The notes beneath the pieces were generated by a model. That model was given only the letters and a program-made list of their open reading frames with translations. It did not search any database and was not told the origin of the DNA. Position numbers and translations under genes: made by a program. A stretch of DNA of 64,000 nucleotides from Epiperipatus broadwayi (lineage: Eukaryota; Onychophora; Udeonychophora; Euonychophora; Peripatidae): contig JAQFVV010000031.1 of assembly GCA_028023455.1 (NCBI GenBank), forward strand, positions 9,722,093 to 9,786,092. Direction: 5' to 3'. Of this stretch, positions 48,103 through 61,179 are shown one piece after another. Each line of letters begins with the position of its first letter. Position 1 is the stretch's first letter.

Positions 48103-50935
48103 TCATCATCATCAACCATTATCAATCCACTGCAGGATGAAGGTCTCTCCAAGTTCAATCCATCTTCTCCGATCTTTAGCTTTTCTTCTCCACATCACCC
48201 CTGCATACTTTCTTATTTCATCCACCCATCTTACATGTGGACGCATTCTGGGTCTTTTACAATCTCTTGGAATCCAATTTAAAATTTTAATTATCCATCT
48301 ATTATCATCTCTTCTAGCAATATGTCTGGCCCAACTCTTTTTCAGTCTTTTAATTTTTTCAATGAGGTCAGCAACAACACCTGTTTATTCACTTTTCCAT
48401 ATATTGTGTTTTCGATCTCTTCTTGTTACTCCCAACATGCATCTCTCCATACTTATTTGAGTGGTCTGAAATCTATGTATTACTCTTCTATTAAGTGTCC
48501 AAGTCTCAGATCCATAAGTAAAAACTGGTAATACACATTTATTAAAAAAAACTTTCTTTACAAACACATAGGGATCTTTTCTTTTAATATAAAGTTATTT
48601 CTACCCAAAGCACTCCAACCAAGTTCAGTTCTATAATTAATTTCATCCATTATGTTTCCATCTGTATTAATAATCTGACCAATGTATTTGTAGCTGTTAA
48701 CTTATTCTAACTCATCATAATCAATTTTTATTTTCATATTTTGAGAAAATCCATTAAACATTACTTTAGTCTTTTTAACATTTATCTTTAGTTCTACTTT
48801 CATCTGATAACTCCTGCAACATTTCCTGCAGCTCTAACGTATTATTTGCCAAAACAACTACATCATTTGCAAAATCTAAATGACTTAAATAATCTCCATT
48901 TACTTTCACTCCTTTAGCTTTCCATTTTAATCCACAAAATACTTCTTATAGTACTGCTGTAAAAAGTTTTGGGGATATGGAGTCATCCTGTCTTATACCT
49001 TTCTCAATGTTAATGTTACTAGTATCATTATGTAATCTAATTGTTGCTGTTGCATTTTTATAAATATTCTTTAAAATATGACAATATCCTGGATCTATAC
49101 CTTGATGATACAATGCCTTAATCACTGAAGAAATATTTATAGAATCAAATGCCTTTTCATAATCTACAAATTCAATGCATAATGGCAACTCATATTCATT
49201 TGTACTTCTATAACTTTTCTCAATACTTGGATATGATCTACTGTACTAAAACCACATTTAAATCCAACTTGTTCTCTTGGTTCATGAAAATCCTATGTTC
49301 TCTGTAGATGAATTGTAATTTCTAATATCTTCTTTATCACCTTTTTTAAATATTAATATTAATACTGCATTCTTCCAATCATCTGGTACATCTTTATCAT
49401 TTAGGCATTTGGTATATAGCTTTGCGAAAAAAAATTCCATTTCTTCACCAGTCCATAATTACTTGGAGCCTTTCCTTTTTTCATAAATTTAATTGCATGT
49501 CTCACTTCTTCATTTAAAATTCTGAGCAATTCAGAAGATATAATCGATATAGTAGGTACTTGTTTTTTATTACTATATAATTCTTGATAGAAGTCTTCTA
49601 CCCATTTCATGATGTTATCTCTCTTTTTAGTAATAATTCCATCTTTTATTCTTATTGCAGATATAAATTTCCTACCAATACCAAAATATTGTTTTACACT
49701 CTTGAGACTTTTATTCTCTTTTACAGATTTCTTTGCTAGTTCACTGTTATACTTTCTTATATCATTTTCAACTCTTTTCTGCACCATTTTACAAAATTCG
49801 AGATATTCAGTCCTTTTTAATGCATCATTTTTGTATATCTTCATATTCCTTCTTTTCTTCATAAATTCTTTAGTCTCAGTATAAATTTTATTGATCAATT
49901 GCTGCCTTTTTTACCAGCTTTATTTGTTGCAGTTTTTAAAAGTGCATCAGTTATTTTTATATTAATTTCATTCAAATCTGAATCATGTTTAAAATCTACT
50001 AATACTTGAAACCAATTTGTAAGTTCTAATTTAAATTCATTAGAGTGTTTCTGAAGATTAGGAATATCAACTGTAAATATTGTTTTTCTTAATAATTTTT
50101 GTCTCTCTAGTTTTGCATTAACATGTATCTTACATCTTACTAATCGATGATCACTTTCTGTGTTAAATTTATTAAGAACATTGCAATCTTGAAATATGTA
50201 TTTTATGTTAGTCAAAATATAATCCAATTCTACTGTACCTTCATTTGGATGCTTACCTGTTCATTTTCTTTTAACATTTTTTCAAAAAAAGAATTCATAA
50301 TATAAAGCTTTTTTTTTTCTGCAAACTCCACAAGTATATGTCCTCTCTGATTTCTATTACCATAACCAAAATTACCTACAGCACTTTCACCTTTCATTTG
50401 TTTACCAATTCTAGCATTCAAGTTTTCCCATAACAATTTTAAAATGTTCTTTATTCTGATCAAAATCCTTTTGTACATCCATATAAAAATCTTCTACTTC
50501 ATCACTATGAGAATTTGTAGGGGCATAAATCTGAATTATCTACATTTGGTATCTGCTATTAAGTTGCATAACTAATCTTGCCACTCTTTCCAATATACCA
50601 TCAATCTCCACAATGTTGTTCTTCCACTTTTTATTTATAATGAATCTTATTCCATTTGTATTTCCAATATTTGTGCCTTTATAATAGAGTACATGTCCAC
50701 TTTTTTTAAATCAATTATCTCTTCACCTTTTCTTCTAACTTCATAAAGTCCAATCATGTTCCATTTAATATAAGACAGCTCTTCTTCTAATTCTTGCAAT
50801 CTTCCTTCACTTGAAAGGGATCTGCAGTTGTAAGTACCTAAATAAAAAGTCATCATCAAATGGCAGCCTGGGTCTGCAATCAGAGGATTCTTAGCACTCT
50901 CCACCTTTGGCCTTGGTTGGTGACTTTACTGCCTC
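48103..50935 (-). mobile_element. RTE-like LINE, dead
   Basis: Minus-strand fragments follow endonuclease, linker, RT and C-terminal order. The 3' end is a short (ATC)n-type tract at 48103-48113, typical of RTE tails, and a second copy of the same 3' end lies at 63335. Endonuclease start: LGTYNCRSLSSEGR (about 50840). RT: FVDYEKAFDSIN (about 49165) and KGIRQDDSISPKLF (about 49000), while the YADD box reads DFANDVVVLA (48841-48882), losing the first Asp. C-terminal LPVFTYGSETWTL and MLGVTRRD blocks (48385-48567) match the endonuclease-RT proteins widely annotated in invertebrates. Stops interrupt all parts. It probably lies in a long intron or intergenic DNA beyond the M13 exon's 5' side. Confidence 0.8.
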
Positions 50936-51915
50936 CTGGGAATAAGGGCCATGATTTATTTTTGTCTGTAATAATAGTATAATGGGTCACTTATATGTAA
51001 TTATATATTGTAAAATTTTTTTTTTACTATCCACTGTAAAGTCAATATTTAATTAATCCAAAGGCAATGTAATGAATCTTTTGCCTATATAAATAAATTT
51101 GTTGAAAAATTTGCAACTTTAGTAATAACTTTTTGATATAAAATTATTCTATTACTAGTTCTTTTTTTTACTGTAGCTATAAAACTAAACCCTTTCATAT
51201 TTCTGATGGCTTTAGAAATTATCATAGTTTAATTGATAAAGCCATCAAAAGTGTAAATAATTAAGGACTACAAATATCTCTAATATTTTACCATCACAAC
51301 CATCAGTCATTTGGTGTTATCTCTATGGACTCACTTAACTCTGATTACCAATAACAGTTTCAACTAAAAATTTTGCACTGTATATAGAATTTCATATTCT
51401 TATGGAATGTTTACTGCATGATGTGAAAACTGCTCATCATGCTTTTAAATCTGCTTCTGCCAAGATTATTTACCTCAAAATTAATCATAGAAAATGTAAA
51501 ATCAAAGAATCTTTACATATAATTAATTGTACATATACAATAAACATATGAGCCAATAGTGTTCCCCTCTACAAACTCTGGGTATTTCATTTTGGAACAT
51601 AGGTGTCACTTAATAACTTACTTATTATACATTCAATTATGCAAATCTCCTAACTGCCCCTTGTTCAACCTTTATACAATTGGAAACACTGTCACTATCT
51701 GCCAATTATCTTTTAGTTATGATTTAATATAGACACTCCATGTTGAAAGTTGACTTAGCAGATTATTAAACATTATTTCACCTATATTTATTATTATTTA
51801 TTCATCTTTTATATATTTAGTCTACAACAGGAATAAACTTTAATATCCCATTTTTCAAAAATCAAATTATAAACCCATCACTTTCAACTTTTTGGGCCAG
51901 ATGGTTTTTACTCAG
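50936..51915. other. No gene recognised
   Basis: AT-rich; no supported feature. Confidence 0.45.
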
Positions 51916-52282
51916 ATGTGTTTTACTAAAAACAAAGCAAAACTCTCCATACAGTAGTGCTATCTTGTGCTAACAAGAGCAATAAATGGATGCCAGAAGG
52001 CTTGTGCATAAAATCCCTATCTGGTGCCTACTCATCCAATATCCCTAGACTAGTTTCTGGTTTGTGGCCTTCATCTGTGAGGAGCCTTGGATCTGAGAGC
52101 ACTGCATCTAGATCTTAGACACTAGATAGGGATTTTATGCACAAACCTTCTGGCATCCATTGATTGCTCTTGTTGGCACAAGATGGCACTACTGTATAAA
52201 GAGTTTTGCTGTGTTTTGAATTGTTTAATAACAATTATGTGCTAGTATGAAATAGTGATCATGTGATGTTATGTGTTTAACT
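51916..52282. mobile_element. R1 composite with 12-bp target duplication
   Basis: Plus-oriented R1 (about 51935-52118) is joined to inverted R1 (about 52119-52270). ATGTGTTTTACT (51916-51927) and ATGTGTTTAACT (52271-52282) match at 11 of 12. The ribozyme at 52034-52092 (minus) is complete except CUGAUGA reads CAGATGA, which should kill it. Confidence 0.8.
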
Positions 52283-52796
52283 ACAGAATACCTTATCATC
52301 TACTAATTACTTTAAATAATTTTATTGGAATCTCATATATATTTGAGGTGTTTCTATTTTTTTACTTTTTATCGTACAGCTACAATGCTTTTAATCATTG
52401 GTGATTATAGATTAATACTTTTCTTAACATAATAACACTGAAATGCTTGTTTGATACACAGATTGTAGTCATCTTTATAGCACTTTATTATATCATCTTT
52501 CAAAATAACTTATTGGCTTTTTGATTAAAATAAAGTATGTAATGACATTCTTGTATTCTTTTTAATTTTTTGAAGACAACTGCTTGCTTTAGCATCTTGA
52601 CACTTTCTATTTGTCAATAGTATTCATTATTATTTATTACTTTATATTGTTTGGTGAAGTTGTATAATAACCAACTCTGGAAATCAAGATCCATGAATTG
52701 AGGCTTAGCTTAGCCACTTCTGATGCTCAATCTTCTTATGAACATAAACCATTTGATTATTTCTAGTTGCCATTAAAAGTGTGGATAAATGGTTTT

Positions 52797-52930
52797 AGAA
52801 TAGCAGAAACTCTCAATAGTAGCATTACCCAGTGCAAGCAAGAGTAATCAATGGATAGTAGGTTTTTGCATTAAAATTTTTATCTACTGCCTACACATCC
52901 AATATTTTTGTGGCTTTCATCACTGATTTG
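52797..52930 (+). mobile_element. R1 fragment, strongly decayed
   Basis: It aligns to the first third of R1 (ACTCTC...AGTA, GTAATCAATGGAT, CATCCAATAT, TTTCATCA). The catalytic centre is deleted. Confidence 0.6.
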
Positions 52931-52934
52931 ATGA

Positions 52935-53815
52935 AGTTTTTTGTTTGTTTGAGTGTCACATTTACTTTTATTGATATATTTGCTTTTGCAATTTCTTTTC
53001 ATATGCTTGATGTCATTGGCTCTTTATTTCCTATTTGTATTTAGTATATACATAACTGTCGACTTCACAGCAGCCATTGCAAGTTCTTTACCCACTTTAC
53101 TACTTTAAATTGCTTTTGAAGGTCTTTATAACTTGGAAATATTTACATTTTCATCTCATTCGATTGTAATTATAGATCTTCTATAAAAATTGTGATTTGT
53201 TTTACTTCTTTTTCAAGATATACAAAATGTAATAAATTTAAAGTCTTAATGTAAAGTTGGTATTAGCAAAATAGAAAGTAAAATATTTTAGAATTTCTTA
53301 AGTGTAACTAAAAGCAAATAATTTAAAATTACCAGAGTGCAACTAAAGATAAATAGTTTTAAATTAGCTGTTACTTAAAGCAAACAGTTTAGAATTTCTT
53401 ATATGTAATCAAAATCCAAGTTAATGGATCTAGGAAATTATGTATAATTAACAAAGGAAGAAAATAATTAAATACTTCATTAATTATTTCACTATTAATA
53501 AGTATTCCACCAATTTTCTTTCTAAATATGGTTCATTAGTTTCAATATTTATGAAACAAACTATAATTTCACACTTTTCAAGTCTTGTTTTATTTATGAC
53601 ACATTTTCTATTTCAATATTCTCGGATCCATATGGTATGTTCATTGTCAAAGATTATTCTTTTATATTTATCCTTGACAATGACCATGTATTATGGTCTA
53701 AATTAGGAATAATATTGATATGAAAAAGAGTCAAAGAAAAAGTGTATGAGTTCATAAAATAAAACAATATTTGAAAGAAAAAGTGTATGAAGTTAATTTG
53801 TTCTATATATATATT
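52935..53815. other. No gene recognised
   Basis: AT-rich; no supported feature. Confidence 0.45.
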
Positions 53816-53819
53816 ATAT

Positions 53820-55859
53820 TATAACGATCAAAATGAAAGGGAAGATCGAATCTAACCGCAAAAACAATATCTGCAACTACCAGGGTGCCATCTAGGCATT
53901 TGAGCCTAGAAAAATTTATAAAGTAGGCAGATACGCGCTGTTAAGATTCCACTTTATTTAAATATTCCGATCGTTAGCCCAAGTCACTAGCTCAGTGGAG
54001 ACGCAGAGATAAAAATCTATATCTTAATTTATATCTTAAATATAAATAAATAAAAGCCACTGCCAGATCGGAAGAGCATAAAAATATTTATTTACGCACA
54101 TATAAAATCATTCTAAATTCGAGGAATAGGTTTAACATTTTTAGATTTTTATATTACTCTTTAATTGTACATTTACATAAATTTCAATGAGTTTAATATT
54201 TTATTTAGATGGTCAATTATGAATAGACTACATAGATTTGCATTTGAAAATAAAACATTCTATCCCTATTTAACCTTAGGCTAAAATTCGCAGTCAAACT
54301 GGCATCAATCCATCTGATACATTTATGTATTCAATGTAGCATGAAAATACAACAACACAAATATACTATACTGTCAGGAACGGAAATCTGAACAGTATAG
54401 TTAGAGAAAACATTGACTCTTGTCCAATACAGGAATATGACATCTGTATAGCAAGAAGAACAATAAAATAAAAACTCCATAGGAAGGGACCGCGATCCTT
54501 TTTGCCGACTTACAATCCCATAGGCAAAGGGTTGGTGCGGTGTATTCAGCGATTCTGCACGTAGCGAAACTTATACTACATCTACTAATTACACAAATAT
54601 ATCCAATCCATTGACCCAATTCAACAACGACATAAATAACCTAAGATTACCATCCCCTAATATAACTTTACAAATCTTTAAGCCATTCACGCCTGACTTA
54701 AATTTAACATTTAAATACGTTCGCACAAATGCATTTTATAAAATTTGTTTTAAAATGTTGAGTACAGATCAGCTGCACAGATTCCACAGTCAAAAACATT
54801 CCAAATTCAACACAACCGATCAAAATACAAAGTCCTCGATAAACGTCACTTGCATAGGGAATATACAAATCCCATTAGCATTCATCATAAGATGCTTGCA
54901 GTGATATCATTGACATATATTCTAATCGAATGTGAAAACCACCACATTATCAACCGCTAACGAATCTATGCAATGTCTATACCCAACCTTAAATTCCCTC
55001 ATTTAAAATTTAAACAATAAATAATTTATACAATAAGAAAAAAAATGGAAATGATTTTTATCAATCGGAAAACATATAAAATTAAACATTATTAATTTGA
55101 TTTTAAACTTAAAAAAAGTCAGATAGAAGTTCATAAGCTGGAACGAAAGTTCTTAATTATTTTTCAATTTAGAGTTCATGTCAATTTAGCTTACGGTAGA
55201 AGAGTCCAGGTTCCTGTTTTTAATTCCCGCAACATCTCCATTGGAAGATAATGTTCTGGAGGTAGCATTAGCTGGTTCCATTCTTGTATCACAGTCTTTT
55301 CATTTTAAATTTTTTTTTAAGACAAACAAAAAAAAAATGAGAGAGAACGGCAAGTGCATCCTACCGTTCTCATCAAATCAAGTCCGAAAAAACTGTCTGG
55401 AACTCAATATTTCTTTTTTTATAGTAAATCCCCAGATTGAATGAACAAAGATGTCACTAATCCAAATTTTCATTCGGGTCCGGGCTGAGGCTTGGTGCTT
55501 CCATTGGTCAAGCTAATTTCTTTTTATTTTCTTATCTATCTTTCATCAGATCATTTTAATTATACAAGAGCCCGAAGCTAGCTTGCTTTTCAAACAATTT
55601 ATAAACAATCATTTCCATTTACAGATTACATTAATTAATACCTGTTTTTATTTTTAAATCTTGTACTTTTTAATAAAAAAAGTACGTTCAAATACTTATT
55701 TGTTTTTTTAAAAAAATATATTTTTAAAGTTTGGCCTCTGTGCAAATGTATATACGTTTAACAATATTTTAATTTTAGCGTTTAGTTTTTTACTTTTATT
55801 TGCGAACTTTTAAGTTTTTATTTTAAATTAATGTAATGACATATTTATATATCGTTACA
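53820..55859 (-). repeat. 3' LTR of non-autonomous element
   Basis: Plus strand begins TATAACGATC and ends ATATCGTTACA. A 97-codon plus-strand frame at 54611-54904, antisense to the element, is also open in the other LTR. Bases 54065-54077 match an Illumina adapter and differ from the other LTR. Confidence 0.85.
54065..54077 (+). other. Match to Illumina TruSeq adapter core
   Basis: AGATCGGAAGAGC occurs exactly. At the aligned position the partner LTR has unrelated bases (AATTAACACC) between identical flanks, so adapter sequence has probably been built into the assembly. Confidence 0.75.
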
Positions 55860-56545
55860 TATCAGTAAACTTCCTCAAAAAACAAAAACATTAAAAAAAA
55901 AAAAGAATTTACTTAGTGTTAGTAATTACGTTACACAAATTGATTATATATGAAAATTTCAAAAGGACAAAACTTTTTTTTACAAGACAAAACAGTAATT
56001 ACACACAAATATAATGATTAAAAAAAATGTTGACTGTCGATTCCTTATTTCCAGCTAAATTTCTGCCCCCTCCCTTCCACGTTTCATTTTTCCTACCTTT
56101 AACTATTACTTAGGCAAGTTGAATGATTAGATTTTAATTTAACAAGACTTTTTTTTAAAAAAAAAAATTATGATTTATATTTATTATTACGTTTTATTCC
56201 TCACATTTATTTTTACATATGCGCAATTTTTCTTACTGGCAGCACTTTTTAAACAAAATTTCAAACTGCAACTCCACGTCATTACAACAAATATATTTAT
56301 ACTAATTTCAGAAAAAATACTATGGGCATGATTTATTTTCAAAGTACTAATGGTTTATTAAACATCTGGCTATAACTTTACGTTAGTACAAAAATGTACT
56401 TATTTAAAAAAAAACATGTTATTTGCATGATTCACTTTTAAAATTCTCAGGGCACTCGTGTTTATTAAAGATCAGAAATTTCATCATCATCAATTCCCCT
56501 TCTCAGAGTCAATCTCTGAGGTAAGGCCCCATGTTGGGCGCCAAT
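55860..56545 (-). other. Internal region of non-autonomous element
   Basis: It has no reading frame of note and only T-rich and A-rich runs. A GATA immediately before the LTR start is shared with the Ty3-type element, but no clear polypurine tract is visible (GAGGAAG is the best). Confidence 0.7.
56525..56543 (-). promoter_or_regulatory. Primer-binding site, tRNA-Lys
   Basis: Minus strand TGGCGCCCAACATGGGGCC sits two bases from the 5' LTR. It matches the complement of the tRNA-Lys(CUU) 3' end except for one base in its first 18. Confidence 0.85.
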
Positions 56546-58530
56546 TATAACGATCGAAATGGAAGTGAAGATCGAATCTAACTGCAAAAACCATATCTGC
56601 AACTACCAGGGCACCATCTAGGCATTTGAGCCTAGAAAAATTTATAGAGTAGGCAGATACGCGCTGTTACGATTCCACTTTATTTAAATATTCCGATCGT
56701 TAGCCCAAGTCACTAGCTCAGCGGAGACGCAGAGATAAAAATCTATATCTTAATTTATATCTCAAATATCAATAAATAAAAGCCACTGCCAGAAATTAAC
56801 ACCTAAAAATATTTATTTACGCACATATAAAATAACATTTAAATTTTGAGGAATAAGTTTAACATTTTAGATTTTTATATTAACTTTTAATTTTACATTT
56901 AACTAAGTTTCAATGAGTTTAATATTTTATTTAGATAGTCAAGTATGAATAGATTACATAGATCTGCATTTGAAAAGAAAATATTCTTCCCTGATTTAAC
57001 CTTAGGCAACAAATTTCGCAATCAACTGGCGCCAATCCATCTGATACATTCATGTATTCAATGTAGCATGATACAACACAAAATACTATACTGTCAGAAA
57101 TGTACATCTGAACAATAAGTAGAAATAGAGAAGACATTGACTCTCCACCAACAGGAATGTGACATCTGTTGGCAAGTAGAAAAAAAAAAAACCCATAGGA
57201 ATGGACTGTCTTCTGCCGACTTACAAACCCATCCATAGGCAAACAGAGGGTGTGTGGCGTATATCTATAATCCTGCCTGAAGTGGATCTCATACTACATC
57301 TACTAATTACACAAATATATCCAATCCATTGAGCCAATTCAACTACGAAACGAATAACCTAAGATTACCCTCCCTTAATATAACTTTACAAAACTATGTA
57401 GCCATTCACAGCGACTTAAATTTAACATTTAGATACGTTCGCACAAATGCATTTTATAAAATTTGTTTTAAAATGTTGAGTACAGATCAGCTGCACAGAT
57501 TTCACGGTCAAAAACATTCCAAATTCAACACAACCGATCAAAATACAAAGTCCTCAATAAACGTCACTTGCATAGGGAATATACAAATCCCACTAGCATT
57601 TATCGTAAGATGCTTGCAGTGATATCTTTGACATATATTCTAATCGAATGTGAAAACCACCACATTATCAACCGCTAACGAATCTATGCAACGTCTATAC
57701 CCAACCTTAAATTCCCTCATTTAAAATTTAAACAATAAATAATTTATACAATAAGAAAAAAAAATGGAAATGATTTTTATCAATCGGAAAACATATAAAA
57801 TTAAACATTATTAATTTGATTTTAAACTTAAAAAAAGTCAGATAGAAGTTCATAAGCTGGAACGAAAGTTCTTAATTATTTTTCAATTTAGAGTTCATGT
57901 CAATTTAGCTTACAGTAGAAGAGTCCAGGTTCCTGTTTTTAATTCCTGCGATGTCTCCATTGGAAGGTAATGTTCTGGAGGTAGCATTATCTGGTTCCAT
58001 TCTTGTATCACAGTCTTTTCATTTTATATATTTTTTTTAAAACAAACAAAAAAAATGAGAGAGAACGGCAAGTGCGTCCTACCATTCTCATCAAATCAAG
58101 TCCGAAAAAACTGTCTGGAACTCAATATTTTTCTTTTTATAGTAAATCCCCAGATTGAATGAACAAAGATGTCACTAATCCAAATTTTCATTCGGGTCCG
58201 GGCTGAGGCTTGGTGCTTCCATTGGTCAAGCTAATTTCTTTTTATTTTCTTATCTATCTTTCAAACAATTTATAAACAATCATTTCCATTTACAGATTAC
58301 ATTAATTAATACCTGGTTTTATTTTTAAATCTTGTACTTTTTTATAAAAAATGTATGTTCAAATACTTATTTGTTTTTTTAAAAAAAAATATTTTTAAAG
58401 TTTGGCCTCTGTGCGAATGTATATACGTTTAACAATATTTTAATTTTAGCGTTTAGTTTTTTACTTTTATTTGTGAACTTTTAAGTTTTTATTTTATATT
58501 AATGTAATGACATATTTATATATCGTTACA
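56546..58530 (-). repeat. 5' LTR of non-autonomous element
   Basis: Plus strand begins TATAACGATCG and ends ATATCGTTACA. It carries the antisense 97-codon frame at 57329-57622. Confidence 0.85.
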
Positions 58531-58534
58531 ATAT

Positions 58535-60705
58535 ATTGAAGGAAGTTATCATTCTAAAGGAAATATTCTGGAGGAAAAAAGAATACAATCAATAATACAG
58601 AAGTTAATGAAGCTGATTCAATATAATTAAGATGTTAGCATTTGCTGTGTACAAAATAATAGTTATAACATATAAAAGTTGGCAAACATGAAAACTAAAA
58701 GTATTTTAATTAATCTGTAAAAATATATAACTGTGATTAGATTATTAAAAACTAATTAATAAAATGGATTTACCCTGGAAGACAGAATAATCCAAAAAAA
58801 ACGATCAAAGAGAAATACTAGTGGTCTTTTTTATTCTGTTTCAATAATATCAAATTTTTGAAGAATTTCAGGGTTTGAAGAAGTAGAACATGTTAATGAG
58901 GAACTTCATTTTTTGGGTATGCAGTTCCTATAGTTCAAAAGGCTGAGTAATAAAATGAATATCACTCTGAGTTATTCTTACTTTTTAAACACAAAGTGCT
59001 TGTAGACTACAAGCAAATAAGATGGTAAAAATAATACACAGTTATAATGCCAGCATATATATATATATGAAAAACAAAAAACAAGTTAAAAACTTGCTAA
59101 TGCTTGTATTTATGTCAACAGATGGCGTTCTACCAAAAACACCATAAAGTTTTTTTTTATAAAAATAACAGGAATTCTTTTCCTTTTTTTAAATTTAATT
59201 TTTTTCAGATCATGATTTCAACTATTTGCGGATATTCCGTGTAGTGAAAAAGCTACACGGAATATCCAGAAAATAGATCTAATAATAAACTATGAGCATA
59301 TATGAAAAGTTTTAATCTGCTTGAAACGGATCTTTTAGACACTAATATAAAATTTAATACTAACTTAATACAACAGAGAAAAGATTATAAAATTAGTGTA
59401 GGATATAGGTAGTAGTTTGCAGAGATACAGAAAATAGAATTATCAAAATTTTATGATTATAAGAAAAAGTGTGTGTATATATTGGAACCCTAAGGTTTGC
59501 TTAAAGAACCATATATATATATATTATTTTTCTTCCGATAAAACAATGTATATGTCAAATGTGGTGAATAATATAAAACTTTAAAATTTAGCTATAGAAC
59601 TGTTGTTATAGATTATTTCTTTAGATAGGTTTAAATAAAATGAAAATTATTTCTTTAATATCAGTTAAGTTAACTTTGTAACTTTATATGTGTTAAATCC
59701 ATAGATTTTGCATCCCTATTAATGTATAATTCACTCTTACTTACACACCAAATGTACTTTTTGGAAAAAGTAAAGTAAATAAGTACATTAAAACATATTT
59801 TCAATGATTTGGTAATATTTCTGTATTTTATAATACATGTTTGGGACATCTAATTAACATTTTAAATCTTACAAGTGTGTGCATGCATGTATAATGGTTA
59901 TTTTGACTGAAAAGTTTTAATGAAGTTGGTTACAATTAAAGTTCATTGTTTAAATAAATTAATATTTTATTATATCTGAACTATAATATTACTGTTAAAA
60001 ATTTACTCTTACTTAAAATAATATATTTAAATTTTGAGAACTTATTTAAAAAACAATGTATTTAAATGATTTATAATTACTGTAATATTTTAATTACTGT
60101 TAAATAATAAATTGTATTTTTAAATGTAATATTAATTTGTTATGACTATAAATCCAGAGTTTTTTTTTAAAAATCTATTATTAGAATATATGCCTTGACA
60201 ACTAATTAAGGTCATATTAATTATCAATTAATAATGCCATAAACCTTTGATCATTGAGTTTTTTAAGATTACATGATTTACTTATAAAAATAATTGTGTT
60301 CATTAACCATTAATCATCTAACTAGCTAATTAAGGAACTTGTTAATTCATTCATTCTATTGTAATTCTAAAAAATGAAAGACTAGAGAAAATAATAAAAC
60401 TTTAACAACTTGCTTTATCAAAGGGAGAAAACATCAAACTGTAACATGAATTTGCTAATGTTGGAAAATTTACATATTTAGAATTTACATTATTTTTGAA
60501 CTATTATCAAATATCAATTTATCATAGCACTAATATAGGAATTAAAATAAAAATTATTGTGCTAATGTTACAGGTATAAAAATGATGCTTAAATTTATGA
60601 CTAATTTATTAAACATTTTAAACTAACTATAACTTACTAGTACTCTGCTATAATATTCATAATCATTATATTTTTCATCATGCTAAATTTTACTATAATT
60701 ATTAA
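58535..60705. other. No gene recognised
   Basis: AT-rich; the only notable structure is the hairpin at 59230-59267. Confidence 0.45.
59230..59267. repeat. Perfect 15-bp stem hairpin
   Basis: GGATATTCCGTGTAG pairs perfectly with CTACACGGAATATCC over an 8-nt TGAAAAAG loop. Isolated from any recognised repeat. Could be a miniature foldback or a structured transcript. Confidence 0.7.
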
Positions 60706-60710
60706 GTATT

Positions 60711-61171
60711 TATTTATACAGTGCTATGTTGATAAATTATAAATGTAAATTACCGATCAGGCTAATGCACATGTGCTTTACAGGCAACTATACATAAATA
60801 ATACTAACATTCTCAAACACAAGATAAAGTCTTTAGAAAAGGTAGAATGAATCCAACTAACTTTTGACCCAAACATTTAAGTATGGGCAAATCTTAAGTG
60901 TTTGGATATGAGAATGTGCCAATATTAAACAGTCACTTTAAATTTTTTTAATATGCTTGGATGAATGATGCTTGCGAAATTATTTAAAATTTACTATACG
61001 TCATTCTTGATTGAAATTAAACATAAATTTAATTAAGTACTTATTTATACAGCACTATGTTAATAAATTATAAATGTAAATTAGCGATCAGGCTAACGCA
61101 CGTGCTCTTTATGTATAGTTATCTGTAAAGCACATGTGCATTAGCCTGATTGCTAATTTACATTTATAATA
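60711..61171. repeat. Foldback repeat in two forms
   Basis: 61067-61171 is a palindrome with arms of about 42 bp (AATTAGCGATCAGGCTAA and its complement) around a loop. 60711-60801 holds one arm followed by the same loop in opposite orientation. The loop has therefore inverted relative to the arm between copies, a typical foldback or hairpin-mediated flip. Confidence 0.6.
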
Positions 61172-61179
61172 ATTATAAA

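Larger units (their letters stand above)
53820..58530 (-). mobile_element. Non-autonomous LTR retrotransposon with large LTRs (TRIM/LARD-like)
   Basis: Two LTRs of about 2.0 kb (53820-55859, 56546-58530) flank only 686 bp of non-coding internal DNA. The target duplication is ATAT (53816-53819, 58531-58534), 4 bp as for the intact Ty3-type element in this window. Primer site and orientation show it reads right to left. The LTRs are roughly 90% identical by eye, with indels, so it is older than the Ty3-type copy. With no gag or pol it must depend on another element. Confidence 0.85.
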
